Shown: one piece after another, positions 24,679 to 34,608 of the stretch | How positions within the stretch are numbered: position 1 is the first letter of the stretch | Layout: every line of letters starts with the position of its first letter | NCBI RefSeq assembly: GCF_023016115.1 | Contig: NZ_JALKBH010000007.1 | Coordinates: 80,888 to 144,887 of the forward strand | Direction of reading: 5' to 3' | Length of the DNA: 64,000 bases | DNA from: Alcanivorax sp. S6407 | Lineage (GTDB): Bacteria; Pseudomonadota; Gammaproteobacteria; Pseudomonadales; Alcanivoracaceae | Position numbers and translations under genes: made by a program | Notes under the pieces: generated by a model | The model's input: the letters and a program-made list of their open reading frames with translations, nothing else | Database searches by the model: none | What the model was told of the DNA's origin: nothing

Positions 24679-25452
24679 ATGCTGGAAAATGTGCGTATCG
24701 TGATGGTGGAAACCACCCATCCCGGCAATATCGGGGCTGCCGCCCGGGCCATGAAGACCATGGGGTTGTCGGACCTGCGTCTGGTGCAGCCGCAGTCTTA
24801 CCCCAGCGTGGAAGCGACAGCCCGGGCATCGGGTGCCGGGGATGTGCTGGAGGCCGCCCAGGTATGCCAGAGCGTGGATGAGGCGCTGGAAGGCGCCACT
24901 CTGGTGATTGGCACCAGTGCCCGTCAGCGCCGTATTCCCTGGCCCTGCCTGACGCCCCGCCAGCTGGCGGCCCAGCTGTCCCACGAACCGGAGGAAACCC
25001 GCATCGCGGTGCTGTTCGGCCGTGAAGACCGGGGGCTTACCAATGACGAGCTGCGTCGCTGTAACCTGCATGTCAGTGTGCCTACCAACCCGGAGTACGG
25101 GGTGCTGAATGTGGCCTCCGCGGTGCAGCTGATCAGCTATGAGCTGCGTATGGCGCTTCTCGGTGAGGAGTTTGACCTGCAGGAATCCCGTTCCCGTCGT
25201 GAGGCCATGCCGCTGCCGGAAATGTTCTGGGATGAACCGCTGGCCACCAATGAAGCGGTGTCCGGTTTCCTGGATCATCTGGAAACGGTCATGGAACAGA
25301 GTGGCTTTCTGAATCCGGAGCAGCCAGGCCAGGTGATGACCCGCATGCGCCGTTTGTTTATGCGTGCCCGACCGGACAAAATGGAAATGAGCATTTTGCG
25401 TGGTGTGCTGGTGGCGCTGGAAAGAAAGATGAAGGGTGACGACAAGCCCTGA
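24679..25452 (+). CDS. trmJ: tRNA (cytidine/uridine-32-2'-O-)-methyltransferase TrmJ
   Basis: 257 residues. The SpoU/SPOUT knot is shown by [21 protein letters not shown] (about 9-29), [32 protein letters not shown] and [19 protein letters not shown]. The C-terminal extension (about 165-257, including a helical dimerisation part ending [21 protein letters not shown]) is typical of TrmJ. The enzyme methylates the ribose of position 32 in the tRNA anticodon loop with SAM. cysE follows 52 bases downstream; the pair is a conserved neighbourhood. Confidence 0.96.
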   Translation: MLENVRIVMVETTHPGNIGAAARAMKTMGLSDLRLVQPQSYPSVEATARASGAGDVLEAAQVCQSVDEALEGATLVIGTSARQRRIPWPCLTPRQLAAQLSHEPEETRIAVLFGREDRGLTNDELRRCNLHVSVPTNPEYGVLNVASAVQLISYELRMALLGEEFDLQESRSRREAMPLPEMFWDEPLATNEAVSGFLDHLETVMEQSGFLNPEQPGQVMTRMRRLFMRARPDKMEMSILRGVLVALERKMKGDDKP

Positions 25453-25504
25453 CCTGGGCGAAGTGTCTGCATCCATATGGGCTTCGGTCCGTGAAGAGGT
25501 AGCT

Positions 25505-26272
25505 ATGTTTGATCGAGTTCGCGAGGACGTCGCGTCGGTATTCCACCGGGATCCGGCGGCCCGTAATACCCTGGAAGTGCTGCTCAACTATCCGGGCCTG
25601 CATGCGGTGTTGTTCCACCGGCTGGCCCATGGTCTGTGGCGGCGAAACTTCAAGCAGCTGGCGCGCTTCATCTCCACCTTTTCCCGCTGGTTGACCGGTA
25701 TCGAGATTCACCCCGGGGCGCAGATTGGCCGCCGTTTCTTTATCGACCACGGCATGGGGGTGGTGATTGGGGAAACGGCCGAGATCGGTGATGACGTGAC
25801 CCTGTATCACGGTGTCACGCTGGGCGGTACCAGCTGGAACAAGGGCAAGCGTCACCCCACGCTGGAAGATGGTGTGGTGGTGGGCGCCGGCGCCAAGGTG
25901 CTGGGCCCGTTTATCGTGCGCAAGAACGCCAAGATCGGCTCCAACTCGGTGGTCACCAAGGAGGTGCCGGAAGGGGCCACGGTGGTGGGCATCCCGGGCC
26001 GGGTGATCAACAAGCCGGTGACCGAGAAGGAGAAGGCCCGTCAGGAAATGGCTGACAAGATCGGTTTTGAGGCCTACGGGGTGAGTAACGACATGCCCGA
26101 CCCGGTGGCTGAAGCCATCCACCTTTTGCTGGACCATATGCATGCGGTGGACAACAAGCTGGATCGGGTCTGCACCAACCTGAAGAAGCAGGGGATTCAG
26201 GGCTGCGATGAAAAGTTGCCGGAGTTGAAGGATGAAGACTTTGAACCGGTGAATGCGGGTGGCACGGACTGA
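25505..26272 (+). CDS. cysE: Serine O-acetyltransferase
   Basis: 255 residues from the ATG at 25505 (AGAGGTAGCT upstream), giving [20 protein letters not shown] as in homologues; the frame from 25436 overlaps trmJ. The left-handed beta-helix hexapeptides are evident: [20 protein letters not shown] (catalytic His), [49 protein letters not shown] and KIGSNSVV. It makes O-acetylserine for cysteine synthesis. The iscR-iscS genes that often follow in pseudomonads are not here; a bidirectional terminator and ychF come instead. Confidence 0.96.
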   Translation: MFDRVREDVASVFHRDPAARNTLEVLLNYPGLHAVLFHRLAHGLWRRNFKQLARFISTFSRWLTGIEIHPGAQIGRRFFIDHGMGVVIGETAEIGDDVTLYHGVTLGGTSWNKGKRHPTLEDGVVVGAGAKVLGPFIVRKNAKIGSNSVVTKEVPEGATVVGIPGRVINKPVTEKEKARQEMADKIGFEAYGVSNDMPDPVAEAIHLLLDHMHAVDNKLDRVCTNLKKQGIQGCDEKLPELKDEDFEPVNAGGTD

Positions 26273-26277
26273 AGAAC

Positions 26278-26385
26278 CAGTTAATAGTTAATAATGAATA
26301 ATTAATAGCGAAAACAAAAAGGCCGCACCCGGTAGGGTGCGGCCTTTTTTTGCGTGTTGCATGAGGCGTGTTGCGTGAAGCGGCG
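26278..26385. repeat. Heptamer element around the cysE/ychF terminator, mixed dialects
   Basis: The left arm (26278-26313) is AGTTAAT AGTTAAT and variants ending AGCGAAA. The right arm (26352-26385) is GTTGCAT GAGGCGT then GTTGCGT GAAGCGG. The left and right arms use different words in the same 7-base phase, with the terminator between them. Confidence 0.85.
26316..26350. terminator. Bidirectional terminator between cysE and ychF
   Basis: A5, stem GGCCGCACCC-GGTA-GGGTGCGGCC and T6. It serves the convergent cysE and ychF genes. Confidence 0.92.
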
Positions 26386-26386
26386 C

Positions 26387-27478
26387 TTAAACATTAAAGC
26401 GGAAATGCACCACGTCGCCGTCCTTGACGATGTATTCCTTGCCTTCCAGACGCCATTTGCCGGCATCCTTGGCGCCGGACTCGCCATTGTGTTCGATGTA
26501 GTCGTCGTAGGCAGTGACTTCGGCGCGGATGAAGCCCTTTTCAAAATCCGTATGGATCACGCCGGCCGCCTGGGGGGCGGTGGCACCCACCTTTACGGTC
26601 CAGGCACGGACTTCCTTCTTGCCGGCGGTGAAGTAGGTCTGCAGGCCGAGCAGGCCAAAGCCGGCACGGATCACCCGGTTCAGGCCCGGCTCTTCCATGC
26701 CCAGATCGGCCAGGAAGTCGGCTTTCTCTTCATCGTCCAGTTCGGCAATTTCGGATTCGATCTTGGCGCAGATCGGCACCACGGAGGAGTTTTCCTTTTC
26801 GGCCAGATCGCGGACCGCGTCCAGCAGGGCGTTGTCCTCGAAGCCGCCCTCGTCCACGTTGGCAATGTACATGGTGGGCTTGAGGGTGAGCAGGTTGAGG
26901 CTCTTGACCGCCTTGCGCTCATCATCGCTCAGTTCTACGGAGCGGGCCGGTTCGCCTTCGTTGAGGGCGGGCAGCAGCTTGTCCAGCACCGGCAGCAGGC
27001 CCTTGGCATCCTTGTCCTGACCCTTGGCGGCCTTGGTGGCGCGCAGGTGGGCTTTTTCTACGGTATCCAGATCGGCCAGCGCCAGCTCGGTGTTGATCAC
27101 CGCGATATCGTCCAGCGGGGAGACCTTGCCGGCCACGTGGATCACGTTTTCGTCATCGAAGCAGCGCACCACATGGGCAATAGCATCGGTTTCGCGGATG
27201 TTGGCCAGGAACTTGTTGCCCAGGCCCTCGCCCTTGGAGGCACCGGCGACCAGGCCGGCAATATCCACGAATTCCATGGTGGCCGGGAGTACCCGTTCCG
27301 GGTTAACGATGGCTTCCAGCTTGTTCAGGCGGGGGTCCGGCACTGGCACCACGCCAGTGTTGGGTTCAATGGTGCAGAACGGGAAGTTCTCGGCATCAAT
27401 CCCCGCCTTGGTGAGCGCGTTGAACAGGGTGGATTTACCCACATTGGGCAGACCGACGATACCGCATTTGAAACCCAT
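26387..27478 (-). CDS. ychF: Redox-regulated ATPase YchF (Obg-like)
   Basis: 363 residues. P-loop [15 protein letters not shown] (about 9-23), [33 protein letters not shown] (switch II region) and the C-terminal TGS domain (about 278-363, starting [17 protein letters not shown]). YchF prefers ATP over GTP, binds ribosomes and is linked to oxidative-stress responses. In pseudomonads it follows pth; here the GST-like gene has come between them on the other strand. Confidence 0.96.
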   Translation of the reverse strand: MGFKCGIVGLPNVGKSTLFNALTKAGIDAENFPFCTIEPNTGVVPVPDPRLNKLEAIVNPERVLPATMEFVDIAGLVAGASKGEGLGNKFLANIRETDAIAHVVRCFDDENVIHVAGKVSPLDDIAVINTELALADLDTVEKAHLRATKAAKGQDKDAKGLLPVLDKLLPALNEGEPARSVELSDDERKAVKSLNLLTLKPTMYIANVDEGGFEDNALLDAVRDLAEKENSSVVPICAKIESEIAELDDEEKADFLADLGMEEPGLNRVIRAGFGLLGLQTYFTAGKKEVRAWTVKVGATAPQAAGVIHTDFEKGFIRAEVTAYDDYIEHNGESGAKDAGKWRLEGKEYIVKDGDVVHFRFNV

Positions 27479-27652
27479 GACAGACCTCCATAATTCGAGG
27501 GCGCAATGCTACTCAAGGCGGGCTGAAAAAGCGACCACCACAGGGCGGAAAGGGCGGTTGCTGGCGGGACGCAGTGGCCAGGCGCTGTTGCCGATGCGTG
27601 GAGCCTGGGCTGGGCTAGACTGCCAGAAAATCCCGGCAGGTATGACAACACC

Positions 27653-28393
27653 ATGACTGATCGCATTCTTTACCAGTTTCCGATCTCGCATTATTGCGAG
27701 AAAACCCGCTGGCAGCTGGATCACAAGGGGCTGGATTACCAGATAAGGAACCTGTTGCCGGGCCCGCACCGCCTGCGTACTCGTTTGATGGCTCGTATTG
27801 ATACCTTGCCGATACTTCGGGATGACCGCCGCACGGTGGGGGACTCCACCAAGATTGCCTACTACCTGGAAAAGTATTACCCGCAGCGCTCGCTGCTGCC
27901 GGCGGCGCCGGATCAGCGTGCCCGGGTGATCGAGTTGGAGCAGCAGTTCGACCGGCTGGGCGTGGATGTACGTCGTTGGCTGTACGGGCAGATTATCGAT
28001 CGCCCGGAAGTCATGCAGGCCATGCTTAACCCCTATGGCCTGCCGGGTGTGGTGCAGTCTGTGCTCACGCCGCTGACCCGGGAAGGCGTACGCCGCCTCT
28101 ACCGTATCGAGCCGAAAGCGGTGATGCGTTCCGAGCAGCGGCTGGAAGAGGGGCTGCAATTGCTTGAGCAGATACTTGCCAAGGGTAAGGGCGATTATCT
28201 GGTAGGCGATCAGCTGACACTGGCCGATGTGGCCGCGGCAAGCCTGCTGGCGCCGCTGCTCAGCCCGGCAGGCACCCCGTGGGACATCATCGATGAAAAC
28301 AGCCACCCGCCAGCACTGCAGGTACAGCTACAGAAGCTCCGCGAGCGTCCGGCCGGGCAGTGGGTGATGGCGCGCTATGCGGGGGATCGTTGA
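27653..28393 (+). CDS. Glutathione S-transferase-like protein
   Basis: 246 residues. The N-terminal thioredoxin-fold domain starts ILYQFPISHYCEKTRWQLDH (Ser/Tyr/Cys at the usual active-site position), followed by TLPILRDDRRTVGDSTKIAYYLEK, where the Asp-Ser pair binds the gamma-glutamyl part. The C-terminal helical domain includes GDYLVGDQLTLADVAAASLL, the family's N-capping box. Likely role: conjugation or detoxification using glutathione; the substrate is unknown. It is monocistronic between ychF and pth, on the opposite strand to both. Confidence 0.9.
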   Translation: MTDRILYQFPISHYCEKTRWQLDHKGLDYQIRNLLPGPHRLRTRLMARIDTLPILRDDRRTVGDSTKIAYYLEKYYPQRSLLPAAPDQRARVIELEQQFDRLGVDVRRWLYGQIIDRPEVMQAMLNPYGLPGVVQSVLTPLTREGVRRLYRIEPKAVMRSEQRLEEGLQLLEQILAKGKGDYLVGDQLTLADVAAASLLAPLLSPAGTPWDIIDENSHPPALQVQLQKLRERPAGQWVMARYAGDR

Positions 28394-28398
28394 TGATC

Positions 28399-28580
28399 AG
28401 CTACAAGCTACGAAGCCGCTGTAGGAGCTTGCCTGCAAGCGATCCGAGCCTAAGCGAGGTAAGGATTCCAGAAACGCGCTTTAGAGATGCCGGATTGAGC
28501 AGCAGCGCGGAACGCAAGCATTCGAAACTGGCAGAGGCCAGGCTTCGTGTTGTTGCGTGAAGCGTGTTGCGTGCTGCGGC
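28399..28580. repeat. Heptamer element, mixed GTAGCTT and GTTGCGT dialects
   Basis: The left arm (28399-28417) is AGCTACAAGCTACGAAGC; the right arm (28547-28580) is GTTGTTGCGTGAAGCG and GTTGCGTGCTGCGG. The spacer contains a REP-like GTAGGAGCTTGCCTGCAAGC palindrome at 28421-28440. Confidence 0.8.
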
Positions 28581-28582
28581 TC

Positions 28583-29170
28583 TTACGCTTTAAACCCGTT
28601 CAGCTTGTTCATGGCGGTGTTGAGATCGCCACGCAGCAGATCCGGGGTGTAGTAGACCGCTTCGTCGATGGCGCGGTCGATCAGGTCACGATCCGCTTTT
28701 GAGGGCTTGTTGAGCACGTGCGGGGTGACCAGGGCGGCGGAGCCTGGGTGGCCGATGCCGAGGCGAAGGCGGTAAAAATCGCGACTGTTGCCATGCTTGC
28801 TGATGATATCGCGCAGACCATTGTGGCCGCCGTGCCCTCCACCGAGCTTGAAGCGGGCGGTGCCGGGGGGCAGGTCCAGTTCGTCATGGGCGACGAGAAT
28901 CTGCGAAACGGGAATCTTGAAGAAGTTCGCCAGGGCGGCGGTGGCCTGACCACTGCGGTTCATGAAGGTGGTCGGTACCAGCAGGCGGATGGTTTCGCCT
29001 TCAAAGGTGAAGGTGCCGGTGAGGCCGAAATATTTCTTGTCTTCGGTAAGGAAGATGCCCTGGCGACGGGCCAGGGCATCCACATACCAGACGCCGGCGT
29101 TGTGGCGGGTGTCTTCGTATTCGCGGCCCGGGTTGCCCAGGCCCACGATCAGTCGAACAGGTTCCGCCAC
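28583..29170 (-). CDS. pth: Peptidyl-tRNA hydrolase
   Basis: 195 residues, normal length. Motifs: [20 protein letters not shown] with the catalytic His (about 24), the substrate Asn in TFMNRSGQA (about 70), and [21 protein letters not shown] with the Asp, followed by GGHNGLRDI. It releases peptides from prematurely dropped tRNAs. It follows rplY by eight bases, so the two are co-transcribed, an arrangement conserved in gammaproteobacteria of this type. Confidence 0.97.
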   Translation of the reverse strand: MAEPVRLIVGLGNPGREYEDTRHNAGVWYVDALARRQGIFLTEDKKYFGLTGTFTFEGETIRLLVPTTFMNRSGQATAALANFFKIPVSQILVAHDELDLPPGTARFKLGGGHGGHNGLRDIISKHGNSRDFYRLRLGIGHPGSAALVTPHVLNKPSKADRDLIDRAIDEAVYYTPDLLRGDLNTAMNKLNGFKA

Positions 29171-29178
29171 AGTGCGTC

Positions 29179-29817
29179 TTATTCTTCGCTGGCGGTTTCT
29201 TCGCCGGCTTCGTCGTCAGACTCGGAAGCACGAACTTTCGGCGCGTGAATCGCAGCAACCGGCTGGTCGTGGTCGTCGCCCAGCGCCAGCTGAGTCAGTT
29301 CCACGCCTTTCGGCAGTTTCAGGTCAGACAGGTGAACGATGGCGTTCAGTTCAACAGCGGTCATGTCCACTTCGATGAACTCAGGCAGATCCTGGGGCAG
29401 ACAGCTCACTTCCACTTCGGAAATGTTGTGCTGGATCTCGCCACCCTGCTGCTTCACGCCCACGGAGGCGGCTTCGTTGATGAAGTGCAGCGGTACGTTC
29501 ATAGTGATCTTGTGGGTCTTGTCCACACGCAGGAAGTCAGCGTGGGTGGGGAAGCCCTTGGCCGGGTTACGCTGCAGGTCACGCAGAACCGCCTGTACTT
29601 CCTTGCCGTCGATCTTGAGGGTCAGGATGTGGCTGTAGAAGGCTTCGTTTTCCAGGGCCTTCTTCAGTTCACGCAGCTCAACACTGATCATCTGCGGCTC
29701 GGCTTCGCCACCATAAACGATGCCAGGTACACGATCTTGCAGACGACGCAGGCGGCGGCTCGCACCTTTCCCTGTATCGCTGCGGCTTTCTGCATTCAGC
29801 AGGAATTCATTGGACAT
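29179..29817 (-). CDS. rplY: 50S ribosomal protein L25, CTC-type general stress form
   Basis: 212 residues from ATG 29817; the upstream extension runs into repeat sequence. The N-terminal L25 domain (1-95; [41 protein letters not shown]) binds 5S rRNA. The second beta domain (about 96-190) makes it the long CTC/TL5 form, and the tail is very acidic ([15 protein letters not shown]). It is located between prs and pth as in pseudomonads. Confidence 0.97.
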   Translation of the reverse strand: MSNEFLLNAESRSDTGKGASRRLRRLQDRVPGIVYGGEAEPQMISVELRELKKALENEAFYSHILTLKIDGKEVQAVLRDLQRNPAKGFPTHADFLRVDKTHKITMNVPLHFINEAASVGVKQQGGEIQHNISEVEVSCLPQDLPEFIEVDMTAVELNAIVHLSDLKLPKGVELTQLALGDDHDQPVAAIHAPKVRASESDDEAGEETASEE

Positions 29818-29921
29818 GATATGTCTCCAGTATGCTCTCAAGCTTCCCGCGACCAGGTCGGCCAGAGAGGTTAAATAATCCCGTGGAGGATTCCGCGGGG
29901 GCGCGATTATGGCCCTTCGGG

Positions 29922-30069
29922 CGGCAACACGCAACACGCACCACGCAACAACGCGACAAGTGGGGTCAGGTTTGAAACGCAAGAGGCCGCGCCCAGGTCT
30001 GGTGCGCGGCCTCCAGGGTAGCAGATCAAGGAAACCTGCTCCGTGTTGTTGCGTGAAGCGTGCTGCGGC
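29922..30069. repeat. Heptamer element between rplY and prs, GTTGCGT dialect
   Basis: The left arm (29922-29957, GGCAACACGCAACACGCACC...) and right arm (30042-30069, GTTGTTGCGTGAAGCGTG...) are inverted. They enclose a GC-rich hairpin at 29983-30012. Confidence 0.85.
29983..30012 (-). terminator. GC-rich hairpin after prs
   Basis: AGGCCGCGC...GTGCGCGGCCT forms a strong stem, but only a weak T-rich tail follows on the minus strand. It may be a leaky terminator or a processing structure between prs and rplY. Confidence 0.45.
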
Positions 30070-30072
30070 CTG

Positions 30073-31032
30073 TTAAACCAGCTCCAGCCGGTCGAACATG
30101 GCGCTCAGGGACTCTTCGTTGTTCACCCGGCGGATGGTCTCGGCCAGCATCGGGGCCAGGCTCAATACGCGGATCTTGTCGCAGGCGCGGCCGGCTTCGG
30201 ACAGCGGGATGGTGTCGGTGACTACCAGCTGATCCAGCGAGCTGCCAGCGATATTGTCAATGGCGGGGCCAGACAGCACCGGGTGGGTGATGTAGGCAAA
30301 CACCTTGGCTGCACCGTGCTCTTTCAGGGCGTCGGCGGCCTTGCACAGGGTGCCGGCGGTATCGACCATGTCGTCCACCAGGATGCAGGTGCGGCCTTTC
30401 ACTTCGCCGATGATATGCATCACCTGGGAAACGTTGGCTTTGGGGCGACGCTTGTCGATGATCGCCAGGTCGGCATCATTGAGCTGCTTGGCCAGGGCCC
30501 GGGCACGAACCACACCGCCCACGTCCGGGGAAACCACCATCAGGTCGTCATGCTTCTGGCGTTCGATGTCCGCTACGATCAGCGGGGTGGCGTAGACGTT
30601 GTCCACGGGAATGTCGAAGAAGCCCTGGATCTGGTCTGCGTGCAGGTCCACGGTTACCACGCGGTCAATGCCTACGGTGGTGATCATGTCGGCCACCACC
30701 TTGGCGGTAATCGGCACCCGGGCGGAGCGCACGCGGCGATCCTGGCGGGCATAGCCGAAGTACGGCATCACGGCAGTGATACGGCCAGCGGAGGAGCGAC
30801 GCAGGGCGTCGGCCATGACCAGCAGTTCCATGATGTTGTTATTGGTGGGGTTGCAGGTGGACTGGACGATGAACACATCCTTGCCACGGACATTTTCCTG
30901 AATCTCAACGGCCACTTCGCCATCGCTGAAAGTCGCGACATCAGCGTTGCCGATGGGCAGATTCAGGTGGTTGACCATCGCGCGGGCCAGTTCGGGGGTA
31001 GCATTACCGGTGAAAACGACGAGCTTGGACAC
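30073..31032 (-). CDS. prs: Ribose-phosphate pyrophosphokinase
   Basis: 319 residues from GTG 31032 with AGAGG upstream; longer frames run backwards through the tRNA gene and are false. It makes PRPP for nucleotide, histidine and NAD synthesis. Motifs: [34 protein letters not shown] (ATP-binding loop), [29 protein letters not shown] and the PRPP loop [14 protein letters not shown]. It stands downstream of tRNA-Gln and ispE on the same strand. Confidence 0.97.
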   Translation of the reverse strand: MSKLVVFTGNATPELARAMVNHLNLPIGNADVATFSDGEVAVEIQENVRGKDVFIVQSTCNPTNNNIMELLVMADALRRSSAGRITAVMPYFGYARQDRRVRSARVPITAKVVADMITTVGIDRVVTVDLHADQIQGFFDIPVDNVYATPLIVADIERQKHDDLMVVSPDVGGVVRARALAKQLNDADLAIIDKRRPKANVSQVMHIIGEVKGRTCILVDDMVDTAGTLCKAADALKEHGAAKVFAYITHPVLSGPAIDNIAGSSLDQLVVTDTIPLSEAGRACDKIRVLSLAPMLAETIRRVNNEESLSAMFDRLELV

Positions 31033-31106
31033 TGGCGCCTCTCTTCGTGATGACCTGTCGTGTATTATGCCGGCCCCGGGGAAGGGGTGGGGCCGGTGAA
31101 GAAATA

Positions 31107-31182
31107 TGGCTGGGGTACCAGGACTCGAACCTGGGAATAACGGGATCAAAACCCGCTGCCTTACCAACTTGGCTATACCCCA
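31107..31182 (-). tRNA. tRNA-Gln (anticodon TTG)
   Basis: On the minus strand the 76-base sequence starts TGGGGTATAGCCAAGTTGG and ends GGTACCCCAGCCA, so the CCA is encoded. The acceptor stem TGGGGTA pairs with TACCCCA. The anticodon loop TTTTGAT holds TTG and sits in a GCGGG/CCCGT stem. The T-arm is CCAGGTTCGAGTCCTGG. It lies between ispE and prs, as in pseudomonads, and is probably processed from their common transcript. Confidence 0.97.
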
Positions 31183-31207
31183 ACACTCTTTTTCAGGTCT
31201 GCACTTT

Positions 31208-32110
31208 TTACCGGTGTGTGTTTCCGGTTTGTGCAGATTCGCCTGAATTCTGTGTCTCTCGAAACCTTGCCAGTGCCTCATGAAGAGGGGAAGTGTTTCT
31301 GCTTCGAGCGACGAAACCTGTCCAGTGTTGTGGCAACTGTTGCAGCAACTGCTGCCCCTGTTGCGATCCGGTCAGTCTTGCAAAGCAACAAGCGCCTGTA
31401 CCGGTCATACGGGCGTTACCCGTATGCTGCCTGAGCCAGTCCAGCGTTTTTCCGATCTCCGGAAAATGCCGTTTTGCTACCGCTTCACAGTCGTTGTGAA
31501 AGTCGCGGGTCAGCACCGCCTCAAGCGAGGCCGGTAATTTACTGATGGGGGTATCCCTTGTCAATTCCCGGTCGCCGAAAATTCGAGCAGTTGATACATG
31601 AATTTCGGGATGAATGACTAAAAAGTGTGCATTCGGTAGTGAAACGGGGGTGATTTGCTCGCCGACACCCTCTGCCCAGGCGGATTTTCCGTGTACAAAC
31701 ACCGGCACGTCAGCCCCCAGGCTCAGGCCCAGTCTGGCCAGGGTGTCCAGCGATAGTTCAAGGCCCCATAGCTGGTTCAGTCCCAGTAGTGCGGTGGCTG
31801 CATCGGACGACCCGCCGCCCACGCCTCCGCCCATGGGGAGCCGCTTGGTCAGCGAGATGCGGGCGCCCTGCTGGCTGCCTGTGTGTTGCTGCAGAATGGT
31901 GGCTGCGCGCAGGATCAGGTTGCTGTCGTCGCAGGGTACGTCCGGGTTGTCGCAGTGCAGTTGCAGGGTTTCTGCTGGCTCGAAGGTCAGGGTGTCGCCG
32001 TGATCCAGCAGGGCAAACAGGGTCTGCAGGCAGTGGTAGCCGTCATCCCGACGCCCGGTGATGTGCAGGAACAGGTTGAGCTTGGCCGGGGCTGGCAGGA
32101 TCAGTGTCAT
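31208..32110 (-). CDS. ispE: 4-diphosphocytidyl-2-C-methyl-D-erythritol kinase
   Basis: 300 residues from ATG 32110, which overlaps the lolB stop (ATGA). A GHMP kinase of the MEP isoprenoid pathway. Motifs: [20 protein letters not shown] (catalytic Lys/His), the ATP loop [20 protein letters not shown], and [12 protein letters not shown] near residue 265. The last gene before tRNA-Gln in the TPR-lolB-ispE operon. Confidence 0.96.
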   Translation of the reverse strand: MTLILPAPAKLNLFLHITGRRDDGYHCLQTLFALLDHGDTLTFEPAETLQLHCDNPDVPCDDSNLILRAATILQQHTGSQQGARISLTKRLPMGGGVGGGSSDAATALLGLNQLWGLELSLDTLARLGLSLGADVPVFVHGKSAWAEGVGEQITPVSLPNAHFLVIHPEIHVSTARIFGDRELTRDTPISKLPASLEAVLTRDFHNDCEAVAKRHFPEIGKTLDWLRQHTGNARMTGTGACCFARLTGSQQGQQLLQQLPQHWTGFVARSRNTSPLHEALARFRETQNSGESAQTGNTHR

Positions 32111-32676
32111 GGTTTGCCGGGAGCCCATTGCTTGATCAGCAGGGTGAAGCGGTTGCCATTCTGCCGGGCTTTGACCCGGTGAGGCAGGTTTACGCCGGCC
32201 ACGGGTTCATAGCGGTCGAACTCCAGTTGCCAGCCCAGTTGTTCCAGGGTGAGTAGCTGCTCATTGTCGTCATAGCTGGCTTCTCCGGGGGCGCCGGGCC
32301 AGGGCAGGCCGCGGGCCCAGTACTGCAGGGCCGAAATGGGCAGCCAGAAGCCGGTCAGGTGCCAGGCCAGCTCGCCGGGGCTGCGGGCCTGGTATTGCTG
32401 CTTGGCGGTGATCAGCTCGGCGCGGCCGGTGTCCCAACGCAGTTCGGCACTGCCGAATCCCAGTGGACCGGAAAAGCGGATGTCGCCGCGGGTGGGCTGC
32501 TGTTGCCATTCGAAGGTGGCGCTGCCGCCATCATTGACGGTGCGATATCCCAGTTTTCCGTCCATTTGCCAGTACTGGATCTGGCCGGGATGGGTGTAGC
32601 TGTCGGTGCTGGTGGGCCGGCTCTGACAGCCACCCAGGATCAGGGTGAGGGCGATCAGGGGAACAAGGGCTTTCAC
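32107..32676 (-). CDS. lolB: Outer-membrane lipoprotein receptor LolB
   Basis: 189 residues with signal and lipobox LILGGC (Cys about 17). The mature part has the LolB pattern: YWQMDGKLGYRT, ATFEWQQQPTRGDIRFSGPLG, and ALQYWARGLPWPG. LolB takes lipoproteins from LolA and inserts them into the outer membrane. It overlaps both the upstream TPR gene and the downstream ispE gene by four bases, so the three are tightly coupled. Confidence 0.95.
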   Translation of the reverse strand: MKALVPLIALTLILGGCQSRPTSTDSYTHPGQIQYWQMDGKLGYRTVNDGGSATFEWQQQPTRGDIRFSGPLGFGSAELRWDTGRAELITAKQQYQARSPGELAWHLTGFWLPISALQYWARGLPWPGAPGEASYDDNEQLLTLEQLGWQLEFDRYEPVAGVNLPHRVKARQNGNRFTLLIKQWAPGKP

Positions 32677-34385
32677 AGACGGGCTCCCAGTCTTTCCATG
32701 GTTTCGCGCACGTGGGGTGCGTCCGGGTTGCTGTTGAGGGCGTCGCGCCAGATTTCCCGGGCCTGGTTCTGGGCGCCCAGTACCCAGAGGACTTCACCGT
32801 AATGGGCCGCGACCTCTGGATCGGGGAACTTTTCATAGGCGCGGCGCAGGTAGTTACGTGCTTCCTTGAGCTTGCCCTGTCGATAAAGTACCCAGCCCAT
32901 GGAGTCGAGGATGGCCGGGTCCTCCGGATTAAGGGCGATCGCCCGGGAGACGTAGTCATAGGCCTCATCCAGCCGGGTGGTGCGGTCGGCCAGGGTGTAG
33001 CCGAGGGCGTTGAGGGCCTGGGAATCGTCCGGGTTGAGCGACAGAATGTGGCGCAGATCGGTTTCCAGCTGCGCCAGGTCGCCGGCTCTTTCGGACAGCA
33101 TGGCGCGGCTGTAGCGCAGTTCGGTATTGTCGGGCTCACTCTCCAGAGAGCGGCTGAGCAGGGCCAGGGCCTGATCACTGTGGCCAAGGCTGTTGAGCAT
33201 TTCTGCCTCGCTGAGGGTGAGGCTGGTGGCCATTTCCGGATGCTGCAGTTTCAGGTTGGCAAGCAGGGCGTGGGCCTGCTCTGTCTGCCCCTCGCGCATC
33301 ATCAGCCGCGCGGCCTGTACCCGGGCGCGAATGGATTGGGGGCCACCGACCTTGAGGTAGTGGTCAATGGCTGCGTTCAGATTATTTTGCTGCTCTTCGC
33401 CCTGGGCAAGGTAAAGGTGGACGTCATCCGGGCGGTAGTTGATGGCGAGCAACTGTTGCAGTTGCTCACGGGCGGTGTCCGTGGCGCCGGCTTCCAGGGC
33501 CAGCAGGGCCAGGGAGAATTTCAGGTCCAGGTCATCCGGGTTGCGCTCGGCCATGATGGTGAGCTGTTTTTCGGCCTGCTTCACTTCGCCGCTGGCCAGC
33601 AGCATGCGCACATAGGCCAGTCGGGTACGGCGCGCGTCCGGGTATTTGCGCACCTGTTTCTTCAGGTGTCGCAGTGCCTTGTCCTTTTCGCCCATCTTGT
33701 AGAGTAGCTGAGCCTTGAGGAGCAGGGCGTCTTCATGGCGAGGCATGCGCTTGAGGGCCTGCTCGTCGGCCGCCAGTGCTGCCTCCAGATTGCCTTCCCG
33801 CTCCTGCCACAGGGCGCGGGCATACCACAGAGGGGCCTGTTCAGGGTATTGGTCGGTGAGTTGGGCCAGGGATTTTACCAGTTGCAGGTTGCCTTCCTCA
33901 TCCAGTCCGCGAGCCTGGACCACCAGCCGGCCCAGGGCCTGTTCGCCATGGGTGCCCAGCAGGGTGTCCAGATAGCGGGTGCTGGCTTCGGTGTTGCCCA
34001 GACGGATTTCGGAAAGGATGGCCAGTTGCAGGGCTTCTTCGTTGTCGGGGTCCTGTTCCAGCCATTGCTGGCTCAGCAACAGGGCCTGGTGGTGATCTTC
34101 CAGGTAGTGGGCCAGTCGAGCGGCCTGGCTGAGGACCTGAGGGTCGCCGGTATCTTTACCCACGGCGGTGTAGTAGCCGAGAGTGACGCCGTAGGCCTGG
34201 CGCTGCGCAGAGACCTCTGCCACCAGCAAGTCTGCCAGTGAGGCACTATCGTATTGAGGAGGTGCCAGCGGTGCTGTCTCTGCCGGGGCGGCAGCCGGGC
34301 TGTCGGGCGCGGGGTCGGCAGGCCGGGTGCTGCATCCCTGCAGGAGTAGGAGGCCGCACAGCGGCAAATAAAGAAGACGCGTCAT
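32673..34385 (-). CDS. TPR-repeat lipoprotein
   Basis: 570 residues with a lipobox (LLLLQGC, Cys about 18), a Pro/Ala-rich linker and about 13 tetratricopeptide-like helices pairs from residue 45 to the end, for example RYPDALxxLAY-type units near residue 230 and a well-formed block at about 430-520 (ALNALGYTLADRTTRLDEAY, DSMGWVLYRQGKLKEARNYL). It is a periplasm-facing scaffold in the envelope. The same gene order (hemA divergent, then TPR protein, lolB, ispE) is known in pseudomonads, where its function is not settled. Coupling to lolB suggests a role in lipoprotein or envelope assembly. Confidence 0.93.
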   Translation of the reverse strand: MTRLLYLPLCGLLLLQGCSTRPADPAPDSPAAAPAETAPLAPPQYDSASLADLLVAEVSAQRQAYGVTLGYYTAVGKDTGDPQVLSQAARLAHYLEDHHQALLLSQQWLEQDPDNEEALQLAILSEIRLGNTEASTRYLDTLLGTHGEQALGRLVVQARGLDEEGNLQLVKSLAQLTDQYPEQAPLWYARALWQEREGNLEAALAADEQALKRMPRHEDALLLKAQLLYKMGEKDKALRHLKKQVRKYPDARRTRLAYVRMLLASGEVKQAEKQLTIMAERNPDDLDLKFSLALLALEAGATDTAREQLQQLLAINYRPDDVHLYLAQGEEQQNNLNAAIDHYLKVGGPQSIRARVQAARLMMREGQTEQAHALLANLKLQHPEMATSLTLSEAEMLNSLGHSDQALALLSRSLESEPDNTELRYSRAMLSERAGDLAQLETDLRHILSLNPDDSQALNALGYTLADRTTRLDEAYDYVSRAIALNPEDPAILDSMGWVLYRQGKLKEARNYLRRAYEKFPDPEVAAHYGEVLWVLGAQNQAREIWRDALNSNPDAPHVRETMERLGARL

Positions 34386-34608
34386 TAAAGGAAGATTGCC
34401 TGATTTCTGTTTTGGCTATCATGGCACAGTGGTCCGCAGGCCGAAAACCATAATGCATTCCTGCCCCGGTTCTATGGTCCATATCATTGTTTTAACGGGC
34501 GCTTTCGCGCAAAATGCGTGACCCTTGCGGCCCGGATTCCGGGCCGTTATGGCTGACTGGTACGGACGGGAAAGGGGCCGCCGTCACGACGGACGGGCTC
34601 GACATCTT

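Noticed and set aside
31033-31281. Upstream extension of prs to an ATG at 31281
   Set aside because: It runs backwards through the tRNA-Gln gene; the GTG at 31032 with AGAGG gives the normal 319-residue protein.
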